Shown piece by piece: positions 41,301 to 56,300 of a stretch of DNA of 64,000 nucleotides. The notes beneath the pieces are model-generated. The model was given only the letters and a program-made list of their open reading frames with translations, was not told the origin of the DNA and did no database searches. Source of the DNA: Lepus europaeus (lineage: Eukaryota > Chordata > Mammalia > Lagomorpha > Leporidae); the NCBI RefSeq assembly GCF_033115175.1, contig NC_084837.1, positions 63,449,266 through 63,513,265 on the forward strand. The letters are read 5' to 3'. Every line of letters begins with the position of its first letter. Positions within the stretch are counted from its first letter, which is position 1. Made by a program: the position numbers and the translations under genes.

Positions 41301-44300
41301 TCCAGGCTTTCGGCTTGCCCAGCTCTAGCTATTGTAGGCATCTTGGGAGAGAATCAACAGGTGGAAAATATCTCTGTGCAGTCTGTCTCTGTAACTGATC
41401 TTAAAAAAAAAAAAAACCTTCTTGGCAGAAGTGCTTATTAACTGTACAGAAAGCAAATATATATGAAATATGAATATTGAGCCTAGGCAAGGAGTATGTG
41501 AGTACTTTGTGTTTTAAAAAAATATTTATTTATCATTATCTGAAAGGCTGAGTAACAAGTTGAGACAAAGAGGTCCTCCATCCACAGGTTCTTTCCCCCA
41601 AAATATTCAGAATAGCCAGGGCAAGACCAGGCCAAAGCCAGAAGCCAGGAACTCCACCCAGGTCTTCCACATGGGTGGTGGGGGCCCAAGCACTTGCTGC
41701 ACCACAGCACCAGCTCTCCAGATCAGCTTTTTAATCTGTCATGTCTACCAGGCACCACAATAGAAACACCACTGGGAGCTTTCCTCTGCACCTGGGAAGC
41801 CAGGAACCAGGAACTCCATCCAGGTCTCCCAGATTGGGTGGCAAGGCCCCAAGTACTTGGGCCATCTTCCTCTGCCTTCCCAGGTGCATTAGCAGGTGAA
41901 GTGAAGTGAAGCATTTGGGACTCTAACTGGTGCTCTGATATGGAATGCCGGTGTCAAGTGGCAGCTTAACCTGCTTTGCCACAATGCAGAATTCTGTCTT
42001 GCCAATCGTCTCCTTCCCAGAGAAGACTCAACGTGCGGAGGGTCAAGGAACAAGGAGGAGAAAATCAGCTACCCCCATGACTGGCTGGGTGCTTCCTACA
42101 TGGGAAGAATACTAGCCGGGATGTGCACTGGTATCTTCACACAGAGCATTCTGGTAAAGTGGGTTGGAGTAAGCAGCTTGGGTTCAACACTCTAGGCAAA
42201 ACCTCTGCTATCTCTTAAAGCCCAAACCAGACTTCCGTATCTCTGCCATTCTCTACTGGACATAGCTGATGTTAAATGTGTGAGAAGAAAAAAGCCAATC
42301 AAGTAATTGGATTTCTGCCACCCTTTGATCTAGCCTGACCCAGCCCTGGTCATTGCAGGCATTTGGGGATTGAGCTGATGTGACCTCTCACTGTCTATCT
42401 TTGTCTCTCTAATGAATAGTAATTTTTAAAGATTTATTTATTTTTATTTTATTTTTTTGCCAGGCAGAGTGGATAGTGAGAGAGAGAGACACACAGAGAG
42501 AAAGGTCTTCCTTTTTGCCGTTGGTTCACCCCCAAATGGCCGCTACGGCCGGTGCGCTGCGCCAATCCAAAGCCAGGAGCCAGGTGCTTCTCCTAGTCTC
42601 CCATGCGGGTGCAGGGCCCAAGCACTTGAGCGGTCCTCCACTGCCCTCCCAGGCCACAACAGAGAGCTGGACTGTAAGAGGAGCAACCGGGACTAGAACG
42701 CGGGGTGCCGGAGCCGCAGGCAGAGGATTAGCCTAGTGAGCTGTGGTGCCGGCCCATAAAGGTTTATTAATTTGAAAGGCAGAGTTACAGAGAGAGAAGG
42801 GATGGAAAGATCTTCTGTCTGCTCGTTCACTTCCCAAATGGCCACAGCAACCATGACTGAGCCAGGCCAAAGCCAGGAGCTTCATCTGGATCTCCCATGT
42901 GGGTGCAGGGGCCCAAGCACTTGGGCTGTCTTACATTAGCAGGGAGCTGGATCAGAAGTGGAGCAGGGGCCAAGTAAAGCTGCCGCCTGCAGTGCCTGCA
43001 TCCCATATGGGCAATGGTTCTATTCCCGGCTGCTCTACTTCTGATCTAGCCCTCTGCTATGGCCTGGGAAAGCAGTAGAAGATGGCCCAAGTCCTTGGGC
43101 CCTGCACCCATGTGGAAGACCTGGAAGAAGCTCCTGATTCCTGGCTTCAGATTGGCATAGCTCTGGCCATTGTGGCCAACTGGGGAGTGAACCACCAGAT
43201 GGAAGTCCCCTCAGCCACATTGAACTCCTTCAAACTCCACCCTCATCATGCCATGGTTGCCTTGCCATGATATTTTTCTACCTTTTTCTGTATCTGAGTC
43301 TCAGCTGCTGGTCAGCTAGATCATGACAGCCTGAGCTGCCCTGCCTGGGCACCTACTGCTGGGTGGCAATTGCCTCTTTCCGGTATGACTTCCCCACTTG
43401 GCTGTGAAATCCCTGAGGGCAAGGACCAGGAGGTCTTGGTCATGGTTCTGGTCCTCCAGCCTGACCAGAGTGCACTTCATAAATGTAGGGACACGGAAAA
43501 TGCCCCAGCTGTCTTTCCTTATTTGATTTTGGGCCCTAATGAGAAGGTCTTTTCTGCAGGCAGAGAAGTTGTTAAGAGCCTTGAAAGCCCACCTGAAAGA
43601 GGAGGCAGGAAGAGAAAAGGAGCATCAGGTGAGTAATGTTTTTCCTCCTAACCTGTTACCTGTGAGCAACTGACAAAATTAGTGATGATTTAAGACACGC
43701 TGTTAATTACCAAGGAGATTATATCAGTGACAGCCTTTCATAATAGAGGTGTTTTGTTTTTTGGTTTTTTTTTTTTTTTTTTTTTTTGCCAGGCAGAGTG
43801 GATAGTGAGAAGAGAGAGACAGAGAGAAAGGTCTTCTTTTTTGCCGTTGGTTCACCCTCCAATGGCCGCTGCGGCCGGTGCATCGCGCTGATCCGAAGCC
43901 AGGAGCCAGGTGCTTCTCCTGGTCTCCCATGCGGGTGCAGGGCCCAAGCACTTGGGCCATCCTCCACTGCCTTCCCGGGCCATAGCAGAGAGCTGGCCTG
44001 GAAGAGGGGCAACCGGGATAGAATCTGGAGCTCCAACCAGGACTAGAACCCGGGGTGCTGGCGCCGCAAGGTGGAGGATTAGCCTGTTAAGCCACGGTGC
44101 TGGCCCTCTTAGACAATTGCCAAGGTTAAGTGCTCACTGCCCACTGTTACGATTTGGGGGAAGATTTGCAGTCTGGAAAGTCCCAGGTGAGATGGCAGCC
44201 ATTGCTAGGTGCTTTTAAAAACTGCAGCTCCTCTGCAATGGAAACACCTGCCCTGCTGTGGCATCGACCTGCAGGCTGTAAACCGTGCTGCTTGCTTCAA

Positions 44301-47300
44301 CCCCACAGCGAAGCTCTTAGCTGAGGCAGGACCCCCAGCTGGGCCAGCGAGTACTGTGTCTGAGGAAGCCGCCAAAGCCTGAGGACCTTGGAGAGGTCAG
44401 TTCTATGTCTGGAAGGGAAGGTAAACGGAACCAGGAACTAAAAGTCAGACTCCTCCTCTCTCGTTGGTCTGTGTAACTGTATTCCAATTTATAAACATTT
44501 CAGATTTTCAGCTCTAATTGCATTTACTTTAACTATTTGTTTGTTTGCTTCTCCAATATAAATAAATAAATAAACAAAGAGAGTGAAGTCCCATGCTTTG
44601 GTTCACTTCACACTGGCCTATAAGGGAAGGGAGCAGAGCTGGGAACTCAGTGCTGGTCTCCCACATGGTTGGCAGAAACCCAACTATTTGCAGTACCACT
44701 GTTGCCTTCTAGGGCCCATGACAGCAGGAAGCTACAGTCAAGTCCCAGAGCCAGATATCCAACTTGGGCATTCTAACGTGGGACTTGGGCATCTTCACTA
44801 GCCACCTAACTGCCAGGCCAGATACCTGAGATGCCTGGCCTCTGTCCTGCATCTTTTTTTTAATGGCTAAGGATACGTGATTGTAGTGCCCCCTGAAGTC
44901 AGGATTTTACTTGGGGTAATAATTGATAGATTGCATTAAAAATGATCTGCTGCGGGGGTGGGCTTTTGGCATAGATGCTACTTAGGACGACTCACATCTC
45001 TTATCAGAGGCCTGGGTGGGAGTCTAAGCTCTGCTTCTTATTCCAGCTTCCCGCTAACGTTTACTCTGGGCGTAGCAGTGATGGCTGAAGTACTTGGGTC
45101 CGTGCTACCCATGTGGAAGACCCAGAGTAAGTCTGGGCTCCTGGCTTTCACTTGGCTCAGTCCTGCCTGTTGTGGGCATTTGGGGAGTGAATCAGTAGGT
45201 CGAAGATCTGTGTCTTTGTCTGTATCTCTCGCTCTCTAAAACAGTCTATTTTATTTCAAATTCAGTATCTGTCCTTTTTGAAAAAAATTACACAAGAACA
45301 GTTATAGTCAAAATTCAGTCCTAAGTGGTGAAATCTGTTAATTATGAGCTTAGATTGGTGAAAAAAAACCCGTGTCGATCTTTGCGTAAACCAAAGAGTT
45401 TATCTACTCAAGGATATAGATGCAAGTTGCAAAGTCCAAATACATGGTAAAGAGAACATTAATGTTACCCAGGATGCACAGCTAAGCTTCTAGACCTCAG
45501 TATCATTACCTGGCACATTTACAGTTGTAGATTATATTTGAGTGAGGTGACATTGGACTTCATGGAGACTTCAGTTCTCTCACTATGGCTCCCTGTGAAA
45601 CATATGTGTTGGAACATCTCTCAATGTAGGTTGGTCTGGCTGGCTGTGCTGGAGACTCTTACCTGAAACAGATGTGTCTCATCAGTCTGAGATTTGGACA
45701 AGTCTGCTGGAGGGTACACAATGGTACATTCAGGAATATAAGCCCTTCTCACACATCAACTCTCCTAAGGAGGTTTGTCCTGAAATATGAATGGACAACC
45801 AACAACTGTCAGACATTTAAGGACAGATGAATCAAAAGAAACGGAAGTAATATAGAAAACAACTGGAAACCTTAAAAAGAAAAAAGTTTACAATAATTTG
45901 ATTAATCAACTTTGAAAATCAAGCGGGGTAGATAGACAAAGAGACATGATTCAACAAAGGTTATAGAGTAACTGTCAATGGCACTGGGTACTTGAAGAGA
46001 ATAGATGGCAAGCTGGGAGCACAGGAGGTGAATGGGACATGGAAGGGTGCTGCTCTCGGCGACTCCCAGGCAATGTATTGGGAGGACAAGCTTTAAAGGT
46101 AAACTTAGGCATCAATGCTGTGGTGTAGCGGGTAAAGCTGCTGCCTGCTGCATCGGCATCCCATATGGGCACATGGTCAAGTCCAGCTGCTCCACTTCTG
46201 ATCCAGCTCTCTGCTATAGTCTGGGGAAAGCAGCAGATGGCCCAAGGCCTTGGGCCCTTACACCTGTGTGGGAGACCTGGAAGAAGCTCCTGGCTCCTGG
46301 CTTCAGTCTGGCTCAGTTCTGGCTGTTGGCGGCCATTTGGGGAGTGAACCAGTGGGTGGAAGACCTTTCTCTCTCTGCCTCTGTCTCTCTGTAACCTTGC
46401 CTTTTAAATAAATAAATTGTTAAAGGAAAAAAAAGCATTTATAAAGGTACATATAAAGCTGCAAAGGTAACTGGTAGTGTGGCTAAAATAGTGTAATTCT
46501 GTTTAAAAAAATGAAAAGACTATAAGGAACTCAATTTTAGCTCACAATGGGCATTAAAAATCTCAACTGGAAATGGGGAGGAACCTGCCATCAGCAACAC
46601 GTCAGCAGAGGTGCAGAGTGGCTGCTGGAACTTCAGCCTTACATACAGTGAGGGCACGAGAAGCAGCCGCTCATGGGCATCTTTTCCTTAGGATCTGATT
46701 GCTTTTTAGCCATGTGTATTAATTTATTTCAAAACATTACTTCACTTAGAAACAGAAAAACACCAAACCGAGCCTTTCCATTACAGCTTTTAAAAAAGAT
46801 TTTATTTATTTATTTGAAAGAGTTACACACAGAGAAGCAGAGGCAGAGAGAGCGAGAGTGAGAGGTCTTCCATCCGCTGGTTCACTCCCCTGTTGGCTAC
46901 AATGGCTGGAGCTGTGCTGATCCAAAGCCAGGAGCTTCTTCTGGATCTCCCACATGGGTGTAGGGGCCCAAGGACTTGGGTCGTCATCTACTGCTTTTTC
47001 ATAGCAGAGCTGGATCGGAAGTGGAGCAGCTGGGACTCAAACCAGCACCCATATGGGATGCTGGTGCTGCAGGTGGCTTTACTTGCTACGCCATAGCGCT
47101 GGCCCCTACATTACAGTTTCTAGGTAGAGCAGCATGCTTACAAAGGCCTTCCTCACACTTCCATGAATGCAACCACCTGGGGTTTTGCCCTACTGCTATT
47201 ATAACTGTCCTTTTTGCATTTGAGTCTTGAGTCCAGATTTCATTTTTGTGTGAGAGAATGAAAGTGTTAAGTAGTTGTCCCAGCATCACTGTTGAACCAG

Positions 47301-50300
47301 GAATCCAACCTTCCTCTCTAATACACAGAGCCACTCCGTCACAGAACGGTTTCTTCCATTGACAGGTCTGTCTTGGATGGTCTGCTATCTGACCACACTG
47401 GTTTCGTACTGTAGCTTTTTACTTCAGTTTGTGGTGATTCAGCTACCATTCTCATCTTACTCCCTTATTTTTACCTTGGATAAGTTCCTTGGACTCTGAA
47501 AGCTTCAGTTTTCCCATGTGTGAAATGGGGCTAATAGCAGTCCTGGTCTCAGAGGCTTTGAAGCATACATTGAGGTAATCCATGCCATAGTCAGCTCAGT
47601 TGCAGTAGTAGCTGTGATTATTTTTAGCACACAGCACTGTGCTGGTGAAACAGCACTGTGCTATTTTACTAGTTAGCTGCTTTCCTCACGCTGAGGTAAC
47701 TGAGTGTTTTTCTAGCCTGGTTCAGTACCTCAGGATGGCAAACGTGACTGTTTCTTTGTAAATACTCTGCTGTTCCTGTCCTTGCCTATCATTTAGTGCT
47801 AGAGAGTTCTAAAAATTCTCTTTGGCATATATAGTTTTTCAACTTGGTTTGAATTCTGATTCCTGAGGATATAAGGCTATAGCAGGTAAAAGTCTCTCTT
47901 TTCAGGCTGAAGGTCAAACCTCTGCTTCCTCCTGTGGCGAGCCCGAGATAGAGATTCATGGCGAGGAACAAGCTGCTAGTGAGCCGCCTGGCCAAGTCAC
48001 CAAAAGGAGGAGAAGGCGCAAGACAGCCCGCGGGCACCCTGATCCCCAGGTGAGCAGAATGAGCAAATTAAAAGAAGTCAAACTGACCCATTGTTCAGGG
48101 ACTTTGTTTTTTTAATTCCCTTAGTGAGGAAAAGATGGTTGGAAAGGCACTATGGATTGTAGCTCACAGAAAGCACCCAGCCCAGTGTAGACTGTCGATC
48201 ATTACGCCCCAGGCCTGCTACTGAGGAAGCACTTCTTACGTATTCAGCGCAAATTAATTGTGAGTTGAGGGGTGGGTGTTTGATCTAGTGGTTAAGACAC
48301 CCCACATCAGAGTGCCTGCGTTCCACTCTGGCTTAGGCTCCTAGCTTGACTTCCTGCCAGTGCAGACCCCAGGAGGCATTGGTGATGGCTCAGGTAACTG
48401 GTTTCCTTCCACTTACCAGGGAGAAATTTCCTTGCTGTCTTTGCCAAGACTAGTGATTGCTCTGAACTTAGTCTTTGAGCAGTGCGATTATATGACCAGT
48501 CATGGAGTTCCTTCTTTGCTTTCAGTAGACTCTGATTTTTCCTTTTTTTTTTTTTTTTTTTTTTTGACAGGCAGAGTGGACAGTGAGAGAGAGAGAGACA
48601 GAGAGAAAGGTCTTCCTTTGTCATTGGTTCACCCTCCAATGGCTGCCGTGGCTGGCGCGCTGTGGCCAGCACACTGCGCCGATCAGGAGCCAGGTGCTTC
48701 TCCTGGTCTCCCATGGGGTGCAGGGCCCAAGGACTTGGGCCATCCTCCACTGCACTCCCGGGCCACAGCAGAGAGCTGGACTGGAAGAGGGGCAACTGGG
48801 ACAGAATCCGGTGCCCTGGCTGGGACTAGAACCCGGTGTGCCGGCGCCGCAGGCAGAGGATTAGCCTATTGAGCCACAGTGCCGGCCTTGTTTTTTCCTT
48901 TTTTTTATTTGAGAAGCAGACTGAAGGACAAAGACTCCCATCCACTGATTCATTCCCCAAATGCCCATATTGGCTAAGGCTGGGCCAGGCCAAAGTTAGG
49001 AGCTAGGAACTCAATCCAGGCCTCCCACATGAAGTGGCAGGGACCTGAGTAATTGAGCCTTCACTGCCAGGCTCCCAGAGTGCATATAAGCAGGAAAATA
49101 GAATGGAAAGCAGAGCTGGGACTCAAACCCAGGCACTCTGACATAGGCTGCAGGCATCCCAAGTGGTAGCCTAGCATCAATGAATGCCTACCCTCAATTT
49201 TGTTTTTCTGTCTTACCCTTTCATTCAAGTGTACTTGGTACCAAACACAGTCCTGATTGCTTATTTTCCGACTTGGTCAGCACACTGTCTAGATTACTTG
49301 GTGTTGGCTTATTGTCCCTAAGAGAGCCAATCTTACTGTATCTCCAGTTGTCAAGTTCCCGTTCTCATGACGCTTGTTAAGAACCAAATTTACCACTCGC
49401 AAGTCTGATTCTCCTTCCGTTCCTCAAAGCCCTTCCCTTCACTCCCACCCCGTTTTTGTACCTCTTTCAAAAGCAGCAATTACTTCTTATTTATCACTGA
49501 AATAATTTTCTTTTAAAATTTGTAGCAGGATCTCTCAGAGATAACAATAAGTGAGCGCACTGAATTCCAGAGTCAAGAAAAGCAGGAAGACCAGATTCCT
49601 GGGACTACTGCAGAAGTTCCCTCTGCACCGTGTGAGCGCCAAGGAGATGAGACTGCTGTTTCCTCAGGCGGAAGTGGAACAAAAGGTGCGCCAGTAGCTC
49701 TGGGCGGCTTCGCACATTAGTCTCGGCCTGTGTGGTAAAGTGCCAGATGCTGGGTGGCGTACAGGTCCAGAAATTGCTTCACTTACAGTTCTGGGGGCTG
49801 CAAGTCCAAAATCCAGGTGTCAGCCAAGCCATGCTCCTCTGAGCCTCTGGGTAGAATCCTTCCTTGCCTCTTCTACCTGTGGTGGCTGTTGACAGCTGGT
49901 GTTTCTCAGCTCGCAGCCTCCCTGCCTGGCCATCCCTCAGGTGGGATCTGTGTGCACCCAGATGACCTCATCTTAGCTTGATGAATCTGTGAAGACCTTG
50001 TTTCTAGTAAGGTCTTACCATAGGCACAGAGGTAAGGACGTAGACAAACCTTTCGGGGGGCTAGCATTCAGCCCACAGCATCATGATACAGAACTGCTGT
50101 GTTCTACACGGAAAGAAATGGTACAGTCAGTTACAGAGGCGAGGGCGTCATCTTCTGCAACTGTACAGAAAGCAGAATCAGTTTGGGAGCTGGGATGTTT
50201 AGACATTGAGACCTATCAGTTGATGAGGGCCCTCCTTCTGTCTCATTAGCCCCTCCAAGGCCTCCTCCACCAGGGCAGGTAAAAGGCAGCTGCAAAGCAC

Positions 50301-53300
50301 ACCTTCCCAGTGGGGTGGCCATTGTCATTATGTTAACTATGGTGTCTGTCTCGCTTCCCCAAAACTTCCTCTCTAAGCCTTCTCAGCTGGAAGTCTGATT
50401 CAGTAAGATCAGAAAGCCCAGTTTCTGGACAAGTGCCTCACAGAGCAGGAAGCCAGCCGCAGGCAGCAGCTCCACAGTGCAGCTCGCCTCTAAGAAGCGA
50501 GCCCTTGTCCAATCTGGGTGCAGTGTCAAAGAATAATACTCAGTTGTTCCGAGCTCCTTTTTTCAACTCTGTATCTGGGGCAAGATTTTTTTTCATAATG
50601 TATGTTGAGGAAAACAACATCTGGACATTGTATGCAGAAGTAGTTCACAGAATCTGTCTGCCAACTCATACATAAGATAACAGGTAAAACAATGCCAGTC
50701 TACATGGAATGTTACAGAAGTTTTTGGCATTTTTCAGCCTTTTTGTAGCCTTCTGGGATATTTCCATAAAGGATACACATCAGATTTCTGGCTCCTTGGA
50801 GCAGCCACACGGCAGCTGGAGCAGGGCTGTCCCTGATTGTTAGTGCCCCATGTGCCATCTCTGCCACCACCTTGCCAGAGCCTCCACGTGAAAATGCTCT
50901 GGTCACTTAGACATTTCTTGCTGAGAAGGTTGCCAACATTCCTTTTTAACCTTGTATCTTTGGATTTAGTTAACGAAGACTCACAGGAACCTTCACAAAG
51001 AAAGTCTGTCTACACGGATGGGTTTTCCAAGCCTGGAAAAAACAAAAGAACTGCAGTCACTACTCCAAGTAAGTTTTGTTTTTGTTTTTTGTTTTGTTTT
51101 TAGGATTTATTTACTTTAAAGATTTATTTGAGAGGCAGAGAGAGGTCTTCCATCTGCTGGTTCACTCTCCAAATGAGTATAATGGCCAGAGCTAGGCCAC
51201 TCAGGAACCAAGAGCTTCTTTTTGCCATTGGTTCACCCTCCAATGACCGCTGCAGCCGGCGCATCGTGCTGAGCCGAAGCCAGGAGCCAGGTGCTTCTCC
51301 TGGTCTCCCATGCGGGTGCAGGGCCCAAGGACTTGGGCCATCCTCCACTGCCTTCCCGGGCCATAGCAGAGAGCTGGCCTGGAAGAGGGGCAACCGGGAC
51401 AGAATCTGGCGCCCTGACCGGGACTAGAACCCAGTGTGCCGGCGCCGCAAGGCGGAGGATTAGCCTGTTAAGCCACGGCGCCGGCCATACTACCTGTTTT
51501 ATCAGGATGGTATACACATTGAGAATATTGTTTCCAGTACTGATTAATTATCTAGCATGTAAATGGCATGTAGCAGGCATTCAATAAATAGCTGATGAAT
51601 GGATGTCTATGAAGTAGTTGCACAATGCCCAGCTTATAATGAGTTCCTGATAAATCTAAGGGACTCCATTTTTGGACGTGTCATTCTTCTGTACCTTATA
51701 TTGCCAGTATATTGCTTAGCAGTAGGATGGTGATTGGCTGTTAGATGTAAGAATGTTGCTCATCATATATTAAAGATTCAATAAATGTTGATGTACTTAA
51801 AAATAGCTTTGAGTCAGCAAACTACTATCTGCCCTGGCCAGTCTGTTTCTTGAACTAAGAAGGGCTTTTACATTTGTTTATAAAAGGACTTATTTATTAG
51901 CTGGCGCCGCAGCTCACTAGGCTAATCCTCCGCCTGCAGCGCCAGCACACCAGGTTCTAGTCCCAGTGGGGGCGCCGGATTCTGTCCCAGTTGCCTCTCT
52001 TCCAGTTCAGCTCTCTGCTGTGGCCCGGAGTGCAGTGGAGGATGGCCCAAGTCCTTGGGCCCTGCGCCCACATGGGAGACCAGGAGGAGGCGCCTGGCTC
52101 CTGGCTTCGGATCAGATTTGGGGAGTGAACCAACGGAAAAGGAAGACCTTTCTCTGTCTCTCTGTCTAACTCTGCCTGTCAAAAATAATAATAAATGTTG
52201 GCAAAGATGTGGGGGAAAAAGGTAGCCTAACACACTGTTGGTGGGGATGCAAACTAGTACAGCCTTTATGGTAGACAGTATGGAGATGCCTCAGAAATCT
52301 GAAAATAGATCTACCACATGACCCAGCCATATTTCAGAAATTTGCCCAAAATAAATGTAATAAGCATATGAAAGAGTTATTGGTACCCCATGTTTAGTGC
52401 AGCTCAATTCACAATAACTAAGATGTGAAATCAACCCAGATGTCCATCAACCGATGATTGGATAAAGAAAAGTGTATGTGTGTGTGTGTGTGTGTGTAGG
52501 TGTACATGTATGTACAATAGAATACTACTCAGATTTAAATAAGAATGAAATCCTGTCTTTTGCAACAAAATAGATTCAACTCGGAACCATTATGCTTAGT
52601 GAAATAATCTAGTCCCCAAAAGACAAATGTTTTCTTTGATATGTAGTACTTAATATAGCATGCCAAAAAAAAAAGTGGAATGAAACAGACATCTGTGATT
52701 TGATTGTTTTTAGCCCTTGTTTACACTCATGGACTATGGTCTTTATACTTGTTAATTATTATGGTTAGTGGTACTTTAAGCCTGTGATTATAGAGTGGAC
52801 TCAAATTATGTATTTGGAGGAAGGAAAGAGGGATTGGGGGCATTATGGTTATCTTAGAATTGTACCTATGAGGGGCTGGCGCTGTGCTGAAGTAGGTAGG
52901 TTAAGCCTCCGCCTGCAGTGCCAATTTGCGTCCTTGCTGCTCTTATTCTGATCCAGCTCTCTGCTGATGGCCTGGGAAAGCAGTGAAAGATGGACCAAGT
53001 GCTTGGGCCCCTGCACCCATGTGGGAGACCCGGATGAAGCTCCTGGCTTTGGCCTGATCCAGCTCCAACCGTTGTAGCCATTTGGGGAGTGAACCAGTGG
53101 ATTAGAAGACTTCTCTCTCTCCCTCATTCTGTAACTCTGCCTCTCAAATAAATAAATAAATCTTAAAAAAAAAAAAAAAGGTACCTATAAAATACGTGAA
53201 ATCTATTCTCTTTATATTAGTAAAAATGTAAGGGGGAATAAAAGAGCTACAGATAGAGAGGGAGAGACAGAGACAAAGCAGTCTTCCATCCGCTGGCTGA

Positions 53301-56300
53301 CTCCCCTGATGGCTGCAATGGCCAGGGCTGGGCCAGGCTGAGGCCAGGAGCTATTTCCAGGTCTCTCACACGGGTACAGGGGCCCAACCACTTGAGCCAT
53401 CTTCTGCTTTTTTTTTTTTTTTTTTAAGTTTTATTTATTGAAAGAGTTACAGAGATAGAGGTCTTCCATCCACTGGTTCACTCCCCAGATGGCCACAGTG
53501 GCAGAGCTGAGCTGATGCGATCCAAAGTCATGAGCCAGGAGCTTCTTCTTGGTCTCCCATGTAGGTGCAGGGGTCCAAGCACTTGGGCCATTTTCTGCTG
53601 CTTTCCTAGGCACATTATTGGGGAGCTGGATTGGAAGTCCAGCAAGCAGAACTCAAATCGGTGCCCATATGGGATGCCAGCACTGCAAGCTGGGGCTTTA
53701 ACCCACAATGCTGGCCCCCATCTTCTGCTTCTTTCCCAGGCCATTAGCAGGGAGCTGGATCCAAAGCGGAGCAAAGACACAAACTGGTGCCCACATCGGT
53801 GCCTGCATCTCAGGCGGTGACTTGATCTGGTTCTCCACAATGCTGGCCCCAAGGATTTTCACATTTCTAAGGAGTAAAAGCTAATAGAGGACAGAAACCA
53901 CCCATATGTGGCCACAAAGCCTTAAATACTATCTGGCTCATTATGGAAAGAGTTGGTTAATCCTTGTTACAGAACTTTCTCAGCACTACAAAATACCAAA
54001 TTTATGATGATTAAAGGAGATTTGACTAATTGATAGACGGAGAAGATAAATCTGAAATTCTTCTCCTCAGGACCAAACTAAGACATTAGTTAACAAAATA
54101 GACACCAGGGTGATGTCCCTGATTGGTTAAAAACTACAAGTTTTGGGGCTGGCGCTGTGGTATAGTGGGTAAAGCTGCCACCTGCAGTGCTGGCATCCCA
54201 TATGGGCACTGGTTTGAGTCCTGGCTGCTCCACTTCTGATCCAGCTCTCTGCAATGGCCTGGGAAGGCAGTAGAAGATGGCCCAAGTCCTTGGGCCCCTG
54301 GACCCATGTTGGAGACCCAGAGGAAGCTCCTGGCTTCGAATCAGCACAGCTCTGGCCATTGTGGCCAATTGGGGAGTGAACCAGCGATGGAAGACCCCTC
54401 TCTGTGTGTAACTCTTTCAAGTAAATAAATCTTAAAAAAAATACATGTTTTGAAATTCAAGTTGTAGCAAAGATGATATTAAAAGTATTTTAGGGATGCA
54501 GAAAAGAGAATGTTAACAGAAAAAGTGAATAAGTGGATTTTATTTTCCTATTTTTGTAATATTTCAGATTTTAAGAAGCTGCATGAGGCTCATTTTAAGG
54601 AAATGGAATCCATTGATCAATATGTTGAGAGAAAAAGGAAACATTTTAAAGAACACAACCCATTTAGTGAACTCAAGGTATGTGACAGCAACTGTTCCTA
54701 ATGGGACTAAACTTTATGATGTTAACTGACACTATATAGCACTATGGTTAAGGCTTCTCACTTTCTGTCAGCGAACAATGGGATGGATTTGCTTGGGTTT
54801 AAAGTATCTCTATGTTAAAATTGCTTAAGTTTTGCCCATTCCTATTTACTGAAATTAAGGGTAGGTATTACCTTAATGGTACCAGTTGTGTCTTATATTT
54901 GAAGAAGGTTTTTGTTTTTAGTTAAAATTATTCATTTTTCCTTTGAAGGTTTTTTGCATGCTTAGAAAGGCTCTGCCCATTCCAAGATCCAAAAATATGC
55001 TCTTAGATTTGTTTCTACTGCTATCTTTGCTATCATTGTTCGTGCCTTTGTTGAATCCGTTACCCCCATTTTGATTTTTGTGCAAGTCAGTTCCCACTGT
55101 CCTATTTCTGTTGCCAGTTTTTGAAGTTACATTGCTTCCGCTTGCAACAGATCTTGGACTACTGATAGTACAACATTTCATTGCTCTTTGTTCCTTGACA
55201 AGCTCTAAAACGACAAGCTACATAGAACCCTTCACGGTGATTTCAAAGTGAGCATTTCCTTCCCTCCCTCTCATCTTTCTTTTCTTTAGGGGACAGGGCA
55301 GTATGACTTATAAATTCCACCTGCTAAGTTAGATATTCCTCCCTGGCTGTACTGAATAAACGCATGCCATGCTCGTGGAGGGACCGTATCCAGGAGAGTG
55401 TTTCTCCTCCCTTTCAGGCTCCGAGGGACTGTCTTACTACTGCTCTGCTCAGGAAGCGCGGGGGCTTTCAGCACATTCAGAGGTCTTGTTGACCTCACAA
55501 TCCCGACATCAAGACAGTGGCAGAGAAGTGTGCAGCAGGCCGGACAAGGAGGGGAGATGAGGTGGAGAAGCAAGGGGTGCCAGCTGGGGCTCCAGGGCTG
55601 AGCGGGAGTGTGGCTGTGGGAGAGGCCCGTCTTGTAAAGCGCCTCATTCTCTCTTCAGAAGCAGCCGGTCGGTAAGGGAGGGGCGGCAACTCCAGTTCCT
55701 CTGCGAGGAAGACCCCCTGTGGCCTGCACCCCCGCCGGCCAGCGGCCTGCAGGTCGGAGCACCTTATGTCTGAAGGGCTCAGCCAAGCGCTGCACTCTCT
55801 CAGCAACTAAAATGAACGTCAGGTAAAGAAGCCTCTCGCCACATCATCGAGGGCAAGATTTCAAATGAGTTTCAATATTTAAGTTCTAAAATTATTTTAA
55901 GTTTCTGTTTTTGTTTTTTAAGGTTTATATACCTGTTTGAAAGACAAAGTGAAAGAGAGATAGAGAAATATCTTCCATCTGTTGGTTTATTCTTCAAATG
56001 GCTACAATAGCCAGGTCTGGGCCAGGCCGAGGTTGAGCTAGGAACACTGTCCAGGTCTCCCACATAGGTGGAAGAGGCCCAAGCACATGGGCCACCTTCT
56101 GCTTTCCCAGGCGTGATAGCAGGGAGCTGGGTGAGAGTGGAGTAGCTGGGACGAGAACCAGCATTCTAATGTGGGATGCTGGTATTCCAAGTAGTAGATC
56201 AACCCACCACACCACGATGCTGACCTCACTGAGGGTGTTGGTTCAGGACTACCATCAAATATGTAGTTACAAATACAAATGCTTTTCCATTAACCCCACC

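Noticed and set aside
54918-55181. 87-residue minus-strand frame rich in Asn/Lys/Ser in NUSAP1 intron 6
   Set aside because: No domain, no start context and no splice support. The AT-rich composition is enough to explain it.
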